Assembly: GCA_014695175.1 (NCBI GenBank)
Contig: JACJNV010000393.1
Location: 1-49,982, forward strand
DNA length: 49,982 nucleotides
Reading direction: 5' to 3'
From: Microcoleus sp. FACHB-DQ6
Lineage (GTDB): Bacteria > Cyanobacteriota > Cyanobacteriia > Cyanobacteriales > Microcoleaceae
Shown: positions 35,793-44,626 of the stretch, one piece after another
How the letters are laid out: each line of letters opens with the position of its first letter
Position numbering within the stretch: position 1 is the first letter of the stretch
Made by a program: the position numbers and the translations under genes
Notes under the pieces: generated by a model
Told to the model about the DNA's origin: nothing
The model's input: only the letters and a program-made list of their open reading frames with translations
The model's database searches: none

Positions 35793-37151
35793 CTAAATCG
35801 CAATAAAATCAGTGGCTGTTAGCGGACTACTTAGAATGCTAGGAATACTGGCAAGAAGTTCGCCGTTACGGGCAATTTCAATCGTCGTTGAAAAATCGCC
35901 TTCAGTAACTCTCAGTTGGTTGAAGCTCAAACCTCCGCTCAAACCGATTAAATCTTGACCCTTTTGAAAGTCTACAAGTGTATCTGTACCCCCACCTACT
36001 CCTAACACCAATACGTCGCGTCCAGCGCCACCAATTAAGAGATCTGTACCCCCTGCGCCAATGAGCGTATCGTCTCCTTCTCCCCCGCTCAAATTGTCAT
36101 CCCCTTTGCCACCTAATAGCTGGTCGTTGCCGATGCCACCGCTCATAATATCGTTGCCTTTGTTGCCGCTGAGAATGTCGTTTCCCCCATTGCCAGTGAT
36201 AATATCGTCCGCTGCCAAACCTGATGCTGTATTGTTGGCATCGTCGCCGACTAAATTATTAATTTGGGAGAGATCGAGAGCAGTTTTCATTGCTGCAATG
36301 GTTCCTAAAAAGGAGGTTCCCGGAGTGGTTCTTAATTGCTCTAAACTGCTGCGCGATTCCAGCGATGTTCCCAAGGCTGGCAGTGCAAAATCTAAGCCCG
36401 CTAACAGCTCTAAATAATCGGAATCTGTGAAAGTGAAATCCGGGCGGTTCAACTGGTCTACAGAGATTTCAGTCTGAGTCAAGCCGGGAGGAGGAGAACT
36501 TAACAAACCGCTTTGGGTGTGCTTGTCTAAGACAAGTAGCGGGTCAATAATCGGGTTAGTAAATGTTTGAAGAACTACTTTTCCGGGGAGAAAAGCTTCA
36601 CCTCCCAAACTCACAAAATCGCCGCTAACGATGTAGTGAGTTACATTTTTTCCTGCACCTGCTTTCTGCTTAAATGAATTGACTGTACTCTGAGCAACTC
36701 CGGGAGAATTGAAGGTGACAACATCTCCGATAGTAGATGTAAATTCGGTGGCGGCTAGTTGCGTTATGGCGCCGCCCAAGCTGTGTCCCAGAAGGTCTGG
36801 TGGCAAACGGCTGGGGTTTTTTGCTGTATCTTGACTGATTTGTGTCAGCCAATTTCCTAAGGCTTGTTTGTTGGCTTCAAATTGGTTGAAACCGGTGCCG
36901 CGCTGGTCTGCGTTGGCAAGATCGTCTACGGGCGAGTCGGTGCCGCGAAATACTAAAACCGGCGGTTTGTCTGGGGTGGTGGAAATTAAGCCGATCGCGT
37001 GAAATCCAGTCGTGGGATCGTCAAAAGTGCGATCGATTTGATAGCCAGCAGCACTCAAGCCTGTTTGAACTAAAGTTTGAAACTCGGGATTGTCATCTAT
37101 GTAAGCAAGTTGCTTGGCTATAGTTTCGTAAGCGGCGGGGGATGAGGGCAT
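35793..37151 (-). CDS. Lipase-like alpha/beta hydrolase with RTX calcium-binding repeats (A)
   Basis: The product has 452 residues. The N-terminal ~300 residues form an Mbeg1/class-3-lipase-like hydrolase with the nucleophile elbow GHSLGG (Ser124), VTFNSPGV, and candidate acid and base in SGDFV and LDKHTQ. Residues ~305-385 are hemolysin-type nonapeptide repeats (GGxGxDxL...), followed by a C-terminal beta region, as in RTX proteins exported by type I secretion. No signal peptide is seen, consistent with that route. A tandem paralogue lies upstream, 215 bases away. Confidence 0.9.
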   Translation of the reverse strand: MPSSPAAYETIAKQLAYIDDNPEFQTLVQTGLSAAGYQIDRTFDDPTTGFHAIGLISTTPDKPPVLVFRGTDSPVDDLANADQRGTGFNQFEANKQALGNWLTQISQDTAKNPSRLPPDLLGHSLGGAITQLAATEFTSTIGDVVTFNSPGVAQSTVNSFKQKAGAGKNVTHYIVSGDFVSLGGEAFLPGKVVLQTFTNPIIDPLLVLDKHTQSGLLSSPPPGLTQTEISVDQLNRPDFTFTDSDYLELLAGLDFALPALGTSLESRSSLEQLRTTPGTSFLGTIAAMKTALDLSQINNLVGDDANNTASGLAADDIITGNGGNDILSGNKGNDIMSGGIGNDQLLGGKGDDNLSGGEGDDTLIGAGGTDLLIGGAGRDVLVLGVGGGTDTLVDFQKGQDLIGLSGGLSFNQLRVTEGDFSTTIEIARNGELLASIPSILSSPLTATDFIAI

Positions 37152-37366
37152 ATTTTTTTATTTCCTGTCGTTTGATGGGGAATTAGTTTTTCAGCTACTT
37201 AACTAAGTTTACAATAAACTTCGTTTATTAACCATATTAATTGGTCATTTTTAGTGGCTTTTTATGGGGAATTCAAGCGCCATTTTTTTGTTACAAACAA
37301 CAATATCCCTACAAAAACCAACCCTGTTTCGCGGCACCAAAACTATACACTTTTATCGATCTCAAG

Positions 37367-38728
37367 CTATACAAAATCTACTCGCGTAATATCGCTTGCC
37401 ACTACCCCTCTGAGAGTAGCAAGAACTTCACCAGTAATCGGGATAGTAATTAAAGCTCCGTCACCACCTTGGGTTACTCTAATTTGAGGAAAAGTTAGAC
37501 CCCGCGACAGTGTAATTAAATCTGCACTATCTTGAAAATCTACAATCACATCGGCCCCGCCGCCGGATTCCAATACAAAGCGATCGCGCCCCGCGCCGCC
37601 AATTAAAAAATCGTTGCCAAACTCGCCGGAAACCAAATCGTTTCCGTCGCCGCCCTCCAAATAATCGTTATCTCTGCCGCCGTACAAGAAATCGTTGCCA
37701 TCACCACCGGTGATGCTGTCATTACCTCGATTGCCTCTGAGAGTATCGTCACCGCGATTGCCGATAACTGTATCCTCTCCAGGGCCGCCGGTAGCAGTAT
37801 TGTTGCGATCGTCCCCTGATAAATAATTCGGTTGTAAGGGAGCTAAACCGTATTGCATTTGTCTGATTAACTGCACAAAAGAAAATTCTGGTGCTGTTCT
37901 CAAACTCTCTGCACCCGCTCTGGTTCGGATTGGGATTGACACATTGGCGAGGGGAAAATTTAGGGCAGCGATAAATTCGTTAAAATCCGAGTCGTTGTTA
38001 TAAGTAAATTCGGGACTGTTTAATTGTTCTACAGAAATTTGCCTCTGCAAAAAACCTGCGGGCGGAGTAGTTAACAAATTTTCAGTTCGATGTTTTGCCA
38101 AAACAGTGAAGGGATTAATACTCGGGTCTGTAAAACTTTGGATAAATACTTTACCCGGAATAAATGCTTCCCCAAACAAGCTGACTACATCTCCGCTGAC
38201 AATGTAGTGAGTGACATTTTTGTTGCCTGCCCTGCTGAGATTTCTCCGAAAACTGGTGAATGTACTCGCTGACACTCCCGGAGAGTTGAAAGTAAAGATA
38301 TCGCCGGTCAGAGATGTGTATTCGGTTGCTACAATTTGAGCGACTGCTCCGCCCCAACTGTGCCCGATGACATCGGGCAATAATTTGTTGGGGTTTTTAC
38401 CTGTATTTTGACCGATTTCTGTTAGCCAGTTTTTGATATTATCTTTGTTCTTTTCAAATTCAGGTAAACCAATGTCCCGCGAGTCGGAAAAGATAGCGTC
38501 GCCGTCGATGAAGTCTGTACCTTTAAATACGAGGGCTGGCGGGTTTTCGGGATTAGATGAACCGAACCCGATCGCATAAAAGTTTGTTTCTGGGTCGTCG
38601 AATATGCGATCGATATAGTAGCCATTAGTATCTAGGAAACGCGAAACTTCATTGGCTGCGCTTGGCTTTTGATTCAAAAAAACAATTGATTTAGCCAGAT
38701 CTTCATAAACAGCAGGCGAGGCACTCAT
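37367..38728 (-). CDS. Lipase-like alpha/beta hydrolase with RTX calcium-binding repeats (B)
   Basis: The product has 453 residues, with the same architecture as its downstream neighbour. The nucleophile elbow is GHSWGG (Ser124), with FTFNSPGV and SGDVVSLFGEAF. RTX repeats (NRGDDTLRGNRGND and similar) run from about 310 to 390. Overall, the two share many landmarks, so tandem duplication is likely. It is probably secreted by a type I exporter and calcium-bound outside; none of the exporter genes is in this window. Confidence 0.9.
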   Translation of the reverse strand: MSASPAVYEDLAKSIVFLNQKPSAANEVSRFLDTNGYYIDRIFDDPETNFYAIGFGSSNPENPPALVFKGTDFIDGDAIFSDSRDIGLPEFEKNKDNIKNWLTEIGQNTGKNPNKLLPDVIGHSWGGAVAQIVATEYTSLTGDIFTFNSPGVSASTFTSFRRNLSRAGNKNVTHYIVSGDVVSLFGEAFIPGKVFIQSFTDPSINPFTVLAKHRTENLLTTPPAGFLQRQISVEQLNSPEFTYNNDSDFNEFIAALNFPLANVSIPIRTRAGAESLRTAPEFSFVQLIRQMQYGLAPLQPNYLSGDDRNNTATGGPGEDTVIGNRGDDTLRGNRGNDSITGGDGNDFLYGGRDNDYLEGGDGNDLVSGEFGNDFLIGGAGRDRFVLESGGGADVIVDFQDSADLITLSRGLTFPQIRVTQGGDGALITIPITGEVLATLRGVVASDITRVDFV

Positions 38729-38863
38729 AATATTATCTTTTCTGTTTGTTGGTATTGGCGATCGCTCTCTTGTTGAGCTAAGTGCCCAATAGCAGCCATT
38801 ATAGCTGACAAGATTTTATGGTAGACTTGATAATATCAACTCAAGAATCAAGTTTTTGCGGTT

Positions 38864-39067
38864 ATGGCTATCATTCGTCAATACATTGCTCCATTTATAG
38901 CGATATTAGTATTTTTTGCGGCTCTGGTAGCAGTCAGCGCTCGCATCTTTTTGCCGGCTGACATGGCTGCCCCGGCACCGATTGAGGAAGCGATCCCCCA
39001 AAAGCAAGCGGCAGTAGTGAATCCAATTTTCTTGGGGCTAAATTATTCCGCTTTGCGTGTCCGGTGA
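38864..39067 (+). CDS. Small membrane protein of unknown function
   Basis: The product has 67 residues. One hydrophobic segment (~7-30, IAPFIAILVFFAALVAVSA) is followed by a proline/alanine-rich part and the ending NPIFLGLNYSALRVR. It could be a single-pass membrane protein or a small exported protein. I do not recognise a family. The acetyltransferase start is four bases after its stop, suggesting a shared transcript. TTGATAAT upstream (~38828) could be part of a promoter. Confidence 0.6.
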   Translation: MAIIRQYIAPFIAILVFFAALVAVSARIFLPADMAAPAPIEEAIPQKQAAVVNPIFLGLNYSALRVR

Positions 39068-39071
39068 GCTG

Positions 39072-39608
39072 ATGTCTGCTCAACTAATACCGGGCTACGG
39101 GCTGCGCTCAGGATCGGGACTCGATCGGGCAAAACTGGTAAAGTTTATGCACCGGACATATCGAGAGCTTTACCCGGATGGGGAATTGGAACATTTGGCT
39201 CAAACTGTCGAGCAGTATTTTTCTAACCAGACGCCGGTTTGGTGGGTAGAGTGCCAGAAAAACAGCCAGGAAGAGGCAGAAATTTTGCCGGCGCTTCCCT
39301 CGCAGCATCTCAATCCCCAATCTCAAGTCCAAAATCTGACATCGGTTGTCGGATGTTTGTGGTTGGGAAATGCGATCGACCAAACCACCGGAGAACGCTA
39401 CGCTCACATTTTTTTGCTGTACGTAGCACCGGAACATCGCCGTCTGGGGATCGGTGCAGCTTTAGTTATTCATGCTGAAAATTGGGCGCGGGAAAGGGGC
39501 GATAGGCAAATTGGTTTGCAAGTATTTCTGAGCAATCAGCCTGCGGTGAATCTCTATCAAAAATTAGGCTATCAAAGTCATTCCATCTCGATGCTCAAGT
39601 CTCTTTAA
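39072..39608 (+). CDS. GNAT family N-acetyltransferase
   Basis: The product has 178 residues from the ATG at 39072, which follows GGTGAG and the preceding stop. A GTG at 39057 would overlap that gene and add five residues. The acetyl-CoA-binding motif is VAPEHRRLGIGAALVIHAENWARERG, followed by GLQVFLSNQPAVNLYQKLGYQ, typical of GNAT enzymes such as RimI-like ones. The substrate is unknown. Confidence 0.9.
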   Translation: MSAQLIPGYGLRSGSGLDRAKLVKFMHRTYRELYPDGELEHLAQTVEQYFSNQTPVWWVECQKNSQEEAEILPALPSQHLNPQSQVQNLTSVVGCLWLGNAIDQTTGERYAHIFLLYVAPEHRRLGIGAALVIHAENWARERGDRQIGLQVFLSNQPAVNLYQKLGYQSHSISMLKSL

Positions 39609-39714
39609 AAAATAAAAGGTAATGTTTGTAGTAAGGACGAAGAGTTTTGATAGAGAAAGAAGCTGAAAACTTTGTGAGTTTATTGGCACTTAAGTCTTGA
39701 CTGCGAACTTTATG

Positions 39715-39760
39715 GAGGACTGAAGTCCTCACTATGAACCACATGAGGACTTCAGTCCTC
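39715..39760. repeat. Compound palindrome GAGGAC...GTCCTC
   Basis: GAGGACTGAAGTCCTC (39715-39730) and GAGGACTTCAGTCCTC (39745-39760) are each palindromic and are also reverse complements of each other, so the whole forms alternative hairpins or a cruciform. It is an intergenic REP-like unit between the acetyltransferase and HEAT-repeat genes. Confidence 0.8.
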
Positions 39761-39850
39761 CCTCGGAATACTTTTATTGGTATTATCCTAGTTGCTGTTG
39801 ACCGTTGTCTGAGTTGCTGAGGAGCATCCTCAGTACGGTAAAGTTTTTTT

Positions 39851-40597
39851 ATGCACAATAACGACTACTCCAACGCCCTTGATACTGACACGGAACTGGA
39901 AAGCCCTTTGGATCAAATTTATGAATCCGAACCCCCGCTGCCAGATCCCGAGGAAATGCTGCCTTTGCTGGAATCCCCAGAACCTCAGCACCGGATGATT
40001 GCGGCGCGGGCTTTTTGCGAACTGCAGGACGATCGAGCAATTTCGCATTTAATTAATTTGTTGAGAGACGGTTGCCCCCTGGTGCGGGTGAGCGCGGCTT
40101 ATGGTTTGGGGCGAAATCCGAGTCCCGATGCTGTGGAACCGCTGATTCTTCAGCTCAACCGCGACTGGAACGGTTACGTTCGCAAAGGGGTAGTTTGGGC
40201 CTTGGGAAATTGCAAGGACCACCGCGCTTTGCCATCTTTAATTGATGCTCTGAAAACTGATATTTCGGCGGTGCGTTTGTGGGCGGCGAGTTCTCTGGGT
40301 CAAATGGCAAAAGTTGGTTACTCTGTGGTGATTGCTGCGATTCCACCGTTGATTGAAGCGCTGCGGGCAGATGCTGTGTCTGCTGTGCGAAGTAATTCCG
40401 CTTGGGCGATCGGGCAACTGGCCCGCGAATTGCCGAATAATATAGTGTACGCTGGGGCGATCGATGGTCTGATTGAAGCTTTAGAAGAAGATGAAGATAT
40501 GGGCGTGCGGGAAGATGCTAAATCTTCGCTATTGCGAGTCGGCGACCCGCGCGGATTGCAGATAATTGAAGACTTAGAAATGGAAGGACTTTTGTGA
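39851..40597 (+). CDS. HEAT-repeat protein (PBS lyase type)
   Basis: The product has 248 residues. After an acidic N-terminus come about five HEAT/armadillo-like repeats (~45-235), each with the pattern VRxxAAxxLG..., for example PLVRVSAAYGLGR, VRKGVVWALGNC, VRLWAASSLGQM, VRSNSAWAIGQL. Such repeats occur in CpcE-type phycobilin lyases and NblB-like proteins of cyanobacteria and in plain scaffold proteins. There is no catalytic motif to decide. It is likely cytoplasmic. Confidence 0.85.
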   Translation: MHNNDYSNALDTDTELESPLDQIYESEPPLPDPEEMLPLLESPEPQHRMIAARAFCELQDDRAISHLINLLRDGCPLVRVSAAYGLGRNPSPDAVEPLILQLNRDWNGYVRKGVVWALGNCKDHRALPSLIDALKTDISAVRLWAASSLGQMAKVGYSVVIAAIPPLIEALRADAVSAVRSNSAWAIGQLARELPNNIVYAGAIDGLIEALEEDEDMGVREDAKSSLLRVGDPRGLQIIEDLEMEGLL

Positions 40598-40638
40598 TAT
40601 CATTACCACAATTAAACACCACTTACTAATTCTCAATT

Positions 40639-41541
40639 ATCAATTTCATCAATCCCAAGACAGAATTTGGTTTCAAAAAAATCTTTGCTTCGCCCCAGAG
40701 CAAAGACATTTTGATTAGCTTCCTCAATGCTCTGCTCTATGACGCACAGCCAACCATTGAAGACTTAGAAATTATTGACCCTTACGCCGCGCCGAGCGTT
40801 ACTGGATTAAAAGACACTTACCTGGATGTTAAAGCCAAAATTACAGGCAACAAAACTGTGATTATCGAAATGCAGGTAATAAATGTAGAAGCTTTTACTA
40901 AACGGGTAGTATACAATGCCGCCAAAACCTACGCAACTCAACTCAGACCCCGAGAAGGATACTCGAAATTAAATCCTCTGATTGCTTTAACAATTACGGA
41001 TTTTATTCTTTTTGAAAATACCGAAAAATTTCTCACCCATTTTGTATTTAAAGAACTCGAAGAAAACTTCGAGGATTATAACAGAGAAATCGAATTAGTG
41101 TTTGTCGAACTTCCCAAGTTTAACAAAGAACTAGAACAAGTCGAAAACATAATTCAAAGCTGGATTTATTTTATCAAAAATGCTCCTCTATTCGATGAAA
41201 TTCCGGAAAAATTTGCATCGATTCCCGAAATTCAAACAGCTTTTTCCATCGCCAGCCGAACTAATTTAACCCTTAAGGAATTAGAGGAATTGGAAAAGCG
41301 GGAAATGTTTTTTGAAGACCAGCGCGGTGCTATTATTAAAAGCCGCCAAGAAGGCATAATTGAGGGGCAAACAGCATTAATCCTGCGTCTACTCGTGCGG
41401 CGCACTGGCGAAATCCCACCAGAAATTCAAACTCGCATCCAGCAGCTATCTCCCGAACTATTGGATAATTTAGGAGAAATCTTGCTAGATTTTACCAGTC
41501 AAGAGGATTTGATAGCTTGGCTTGAATCGGCTTCAGCATGA
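40639..41541 (+). CDS. Rpn-family PD-(D/E)xK nuclease with DUF4351-like tail, non-standard start
   Basis: The conserved frame reads INFINPKTEFGFKKIF from 40639, the normal Rpn family N-terminus, although the first codon here is ATC where relatives have ATG. The first ordinary start in frame is TTG at 40711, which would remove 24 conserved residues (276 aa left). Nuclease-core landmarks are DVKAKITGNKTVIIEMQV (D, then ExQ) and YNAAKTYATQL. The C-terminus has the DUF4351 pattern (LLVRRTGEIPPEIQTRIQQLSPELLDNLGEILLDF). Rpn proteins promote recombination and abound in cyanobacteria. It may start at ATC/ATT, at the TTG, or be a silenced gene. Confidence 0.78.
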   Translation: MNFINPKTEFGFKKIFASPQSKDILISFLNALLYDAQPTIEDLEIIDPYAAPSVTGLKDTYLDVKAKITGNKTVIIEMQVINVEAFTKRVVYNAAKTYATQLRPREGYSKLNPLIALTITDFILFENTEKFLTHFVFKELEENFEDYNREIELVFVELPKFNKELEQVENIIQSWIYFIKNAPLFDEIPEKFASIPEIQTAFSIASRTNLTLKELEELEKREMFFEDQRGAIIKSRQEGIIEGQTALILRLLVRRTGEIPPEIQTRIQQLSPELLDNLGEILLDFTSQEDLIAWLESASA

Positions 41542-41599
41542 ATTTATAACTTTTGCACTCCTGATACTAAATCAGGCTTTAATACCCCCTTCATGCTTG

Positions 41600-41646
41600 A
41601 TTCGCCGCAGGCGGACTGTGTTTGTGTAGTAGCGGTTTCAACCGCC
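41600..41646. repeat. Short palindromes 3' of the aldolase gene
   Basis: GCGGTTTCAACCGC (41632-41645) is a perfect 14-base palindrome, and CGCCGCAGGCG precedes it near 41603. The unit lies just after the class II aldolase stop on the minus strand and may end its transcript or be a dispersed repeat. Confidence 0.5.
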
Positions 41647-41652
41647 AAGTTC

Positions 41653-42426
41653 CTAATCTAATAGGTCGGGTTCCCGGCGCACTATCATGTCATAAAGCGG
41701 TTGAAAGCTAAACCATCCCATCCGGTGAGACCCTACTTGCTGCTGTGTAAAACGCGCACATTCTGGCTTGATGAGAATTGGTTTTCCCGCTGCTTCGGCC
41801 ATTAACTGCGCTTGACAAGAACGTTCCATTGAAATAAACCACCAAGCTGCTTCATCTACTGTTTGACCTACTGTTAACAGTCCGTGATTTTGTAAGATAA
41901 CGGCTTTTTTGTTACCTAAAGTTTTGGCGATGCGTTTAGCTTCTTCGATTTCCAAAACAACTCCGGTGTAATCGTCAAATAAAGCTTGGTCTTCATAAAA
42001 AGAACAAGCATCTTGCGTCAGCGGGTCAAGCAGGCGGCCCAAACTCGACCAACTTTTGCCGTAGGGAGAATGAGCGTGGGCTGCTGCGATTACGTCGGGG
42101 CGGGCGCTGTGGACTTGGGAATGAATGGCAAAGGCTGCTTCGTTTACGGGTTTATTTCCTTCAACAACTTCGCCTTTGTGGTTGACTAAAATTAGGTCGC
42201 TGACTCGAATTAAACTAAAGTGCATTCCAAAAGAATTGACCCAGAAATGGTCTAGGTGTTCGGGGTCGCGGACGGTGATATGTCCGGCCACTCCTTCGCT
42301 GAATCCGAAGCGGGCAAATAATCGGAAGGCGGCGGCTAAACGCTGTTTGCGGTGGCGGCGTTCTTCTTCAAGTGAGTTGAATGTTGGGGGTTGAAAAGTG
42401 ACTTTGGGGATTTTTAGGGCAACCAT
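41653..42426 (-). CDS. Class II aldolase/adducin family protein
   Basis: The product has 257 residues, normal for the family. It opens with RLAAAFRLFARFGFSEGVAGHITVRDP, has the metal-ligand motif HAHSPYG and a later histidine in LQNHGLLTVG, and ends MIVRREPDLLD. Members include fuculose-phosphate aldolase and unknown decarboxylases or aldolases. The exact substrate is not apparent. Confidence 0.9.
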   Translation of the reverse strand: MVALKIPKVTFQPPTFNSLEEERRHRKQRLAAAFRLFARFGFSEGVAGHITVRDPEHLDHFWVNSFGMHFSLIRVSDLILVNHKGEVVEGNKPVNEAAFAIHSQVHSARPDVIAAAHAHSPYGKSWSSLGRLLDPLTQDACSFYEDQALFDDYTGVVLEIEEAKRIAKTLGNKKAVILQNHGLLTVGQTVDEAAWWFISMERSCQAQLMAEAAGKPILIKPECARFTQQQVGSHRMGWFSFQPLYDMIVRREPDLLD

Positions 42427-42448
42427 ATATTTTATTAGTGAAAAGACA

Positions 42449-42493
42449 GGAGGCAGAGCCTCCGAATCGGCATTCCCAGTCAGAGACTGGGAA
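42449..42493. repeat. Two short palindromic repeats
   Basis: GGAGGC-AGA-GCCTCC (42449-42463) and TTCCCAGTC-AGA-GACTGGGAA (42473-42493) are adjacent small hairpins with the same AGA loop. Part of the second (CTGGGAACGAGA) recurs inside the response-regulator gene at 21110-21121. Confidence 0.8.
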
Positions 42494-42558
42494 CGAGATA
42501 AATTTTGAATTGGGAAATTTGAATTGGGAACTGTGGGGCCGGGATATTGCCTGCCGTA

Positions 42559-43293
42559 CTAACCTGGGATTTCACTGAGGCGCAAACCTGCGATGTTTTT
42601 GCAGTCAAAGGTAGCGTTGTTGCCGGGGAGACGTTCTATTAATTCGATGATTTGTCCGGCGGGGTTTTGCAGAAACCACTGGGTTAATGAGCCGGAGTCT
42701 AAAGGACGCTCTGATAGCGGTTTAAAGTTTTTGTTTTGCCATATTTTAGCAGCATTCTGCACGTTTTCGACTCGAATCGCGACGTGGTGAACTGCTTCTA
42801 ATCCTCTTTCTTGCTGGAAGCGGTCTGTTTGGTCGCCGGCTGCGTGGGGCGCATCTAATACTACTAAGCCGCCTGCTGGCATTAATAAGGTCATTAAATG
42901 CAGCCACAAGTCGGAGGGAACATTAATGTTTTCCGCACAAAAGTTGAGCGGGAACAAGTCGGGGCCTTCAACTGTTTTGGCGCCGAAAGGGCGGAAAGAT
43001 GCGGCGTAGTTTTCGAGTTCGGTTCGGGTGGGAAATGTGATGACAAAGTGGTCGATTGAAACTGCTTCGCCGTACAGGTTTGTCTCAAAAATCCAGTTGG
43101 TTAAAAATTCAGGATTTGTAAATTTTGGGTTAAGTTCCACCAAGCCATTTTTTTCTATCAAAGGTGAGTCCAGATGGCTGTCAGTGTGGTTCGGGAATTT
43201 TAGGGTTTTCAGCTTAACGTTTTTCATGTGTTTGACCCCGATGTGGAAGGAGGCAAAACTGCGAATTTCTTCTACAGGCTCAACACCAATCAC
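42559..43293 (-). CDS. VOC (glyoxalase/dioxygenase) superfamily protein
   Basis: The product has 244 residues from a GTG at 43293, with AAGAGG nine bases upstream; an internal ATG at 43227 would leave 222. Two vicinal-oxygen-chelate halves are seen, with metal-type residues in VSIDHFVITF, GLEAVHHVAIRVENV and PAGQIIELIERL. It resembles bleomycin-resistance/glyoxalase and HPPD-like domains, without full HPPD. It is next to the flavoprotein, on the same strand. Confidence 0.8.
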   Translation of the reverse strand: MIGVEPVEEIRSFASFHIGVKHMKNVKLKTLKFPNHTDSHLDSPLIEKNGLVELNPKFTNPEFLTNWIFETNLYGEAVSIDHFVITFPTRTELENYAASFRPFGAKTVEGPDLFPLNFCAENINVPSDLWLHLMTLLMPAGGLVVLDAPHAAGDQTDRFQQERGLEAVHHVAIRVENVQNAAKIWQNKNFKPLSERPLDSGSLTQWFLQNPAGQIIELIERLPGNNATFDCKNIAGLRLSEIPG

Positions 43294-43354
43294 ATTTTGT
43301 GCCTCTTAATTCAAAAATAACACAAAATTTAATAATTGCCCGTCTAAATCGAGT

Positions 43355-44602
43355 TCATTTGCCGATCGCCAAACCGGCCAACCACGCCGTAGTCCAAGCA
43401 CTTTGGAAGTTGAAACCGCCCGTCACGCCGTCGATATCCAAGATTTCGCCAGCAAAGAAAAGTCCGGGACAGCGGCGGCTTTCCATTGTCTTAAAATCTA
43501 CTTCTTTGAGGTTGACACCGCCGCAGGTGACGAACTCTTCTTTAAATGCCCCTTTTCCTGCAATCTGATATTCGCCTTGAACGAGTTCTTGCAGGAGGCG
43601 ATCGAGGGTTTTGTTAGATAAGTCTGCCCAGCGTTTTTGCTCATCAATGCCGATCGAACTTGTCAAACGTTCCCAGAGGCGGCGCGGCACCGGAAACGGA
43701 CAGCTAGAGACAATCAATCGGTGCGACAACTGCGACTTAACTGCTAGCAGTTGCTGCCGCAAAACTTCCGCATTGTACTGGGGAAGCCAATTAACCAGCA
43801 CAGATGTTTTATAATGGCGATCGTGCAAAAATCTCGCACCCCAAGCCGAAAGTTTCAGTACAGCAGGCCCGCTTAAACCCCAGTGAGTAATTAGCAAAGG
43901 CCCGCTTTGTTCTAATTTAGCTCCAGGCAATTTCACCTTAGCATTAGGAACAGAAATTCCGGCTAAATCTTTGATTCTGCTGTCGGAAATATTAAAAGTA
44001 AATAGAGAAGGAACAGGCTGTTCTACAGTATTACCTAACTCTTTTGCCCACTTATAACCCGACGGGTTGCTGCCTGTAGCGAGAAGAATGCGATCGCACT
44101 TCAATTTCTCCCCGGATTTCAACTCAATTTCAAACCTAGAGGTGGTGTCTCCGTGTTCACCCTCTGGCGTATTTCCTGTTAATTTATTTACTGAAACTAC
44201 TGCATCGCCGGTGCGAATTTTTACGCCTGCATCCTCAGCAGCCCGGATCAAACAGTTAACAATTGTCCCCGAATCGTCGGTGGTCGGAAACATTCGCCCG
44301 TCTTCTTCTGTTTTCAACTTCACACCGTGACCTGCAAACCATTCTACAGTATCGCGCGGTTGAAATCGAGTAAAAGCACCGCGCAGAGCTTTCCCACCTC
44401 TGGGGTAATTCTGCACTAAAACACCAGGGTCAAAACAAGCGTGAGTAACGTTGCAGCGCCCGCCGCCCGAGATGCGAACTTTTGCCAGGAGTTGTCGGCC
44501 AGCTTCTAGTAAAGTGACGCGGGCCTGCGGGTAGGTTTTGGCACAGGTAATTGCACTAAAAAAACCAGCAGCACCGCCGCCGATAACTGTAATTTTGAGC
44601 AT
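43355..44602 (-). CDS. HI0933-family FAD-dependent oxidoreductase
   Basis: The product has 415 residues from the ATG at 44602; a TTG at 44614 would add four. The dinucleotide motif is VIGGGAAGFFSAI, followed by the family hallmark KVRISGGGRCNVTH and LLATGSNPSGYKWAKELG. The C-terminus ends FFAGEILDIDGVTGGFNFQSAWTTAW, the second FAD-contact block. HI0933/YhiN/BaiN-type proteins are widespread flavoproteins of mostly unknown function. A rubredoxin gene lies 24 bases upstream, a possible electron partner. Confidence 0.92.
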   Translation of the reverse strand: MLKITVIGGGAAGFFSAITCAKTYPQARVTLLEAGRQLLAKVRISGGGRCNVTHACFDPGVLVQNYPRGGKALRGAFTRFQPRDTVEWFAGHGVKLKTEEDGRMFPTTDDSGTIVNCLIRAAEDAGVKIRTGDAVVSVNKLTGNTPEGEHGDTTSRFEIELKSGEKLKCDRILLATGSNPSGYKWAKELGNTVEQPVPSLFTFNISDSRIKDLAGISVPNAKVKLPGAKLEQSGPLLITHWGLSGPAVLKLSAWGARFLHDRHYKTSVLVNWLPQYNAEVLRQQLLAVKSQLSHRLIVSSCPFPVPRRLWERLTSSIGIDEQKRWADLSNKTLDRLLQELVQGEYQIAGKGAFKEEFVTCGGVNLKEVDFKTMESRRCPGLFFAGEILDIDGVTGGFNFQSAWTTAWLAGLAIGK

Positions 44603-44626
44603 TCGATCGGACAAATTTTTTCTCGC

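Noticed and set aside
36061-36417. Open frame rich in Ser and Pro opposite the RTX repeats
   Set aside because: It arises from the regular glycine/aspartate codons of the RTX repeats read backwards.
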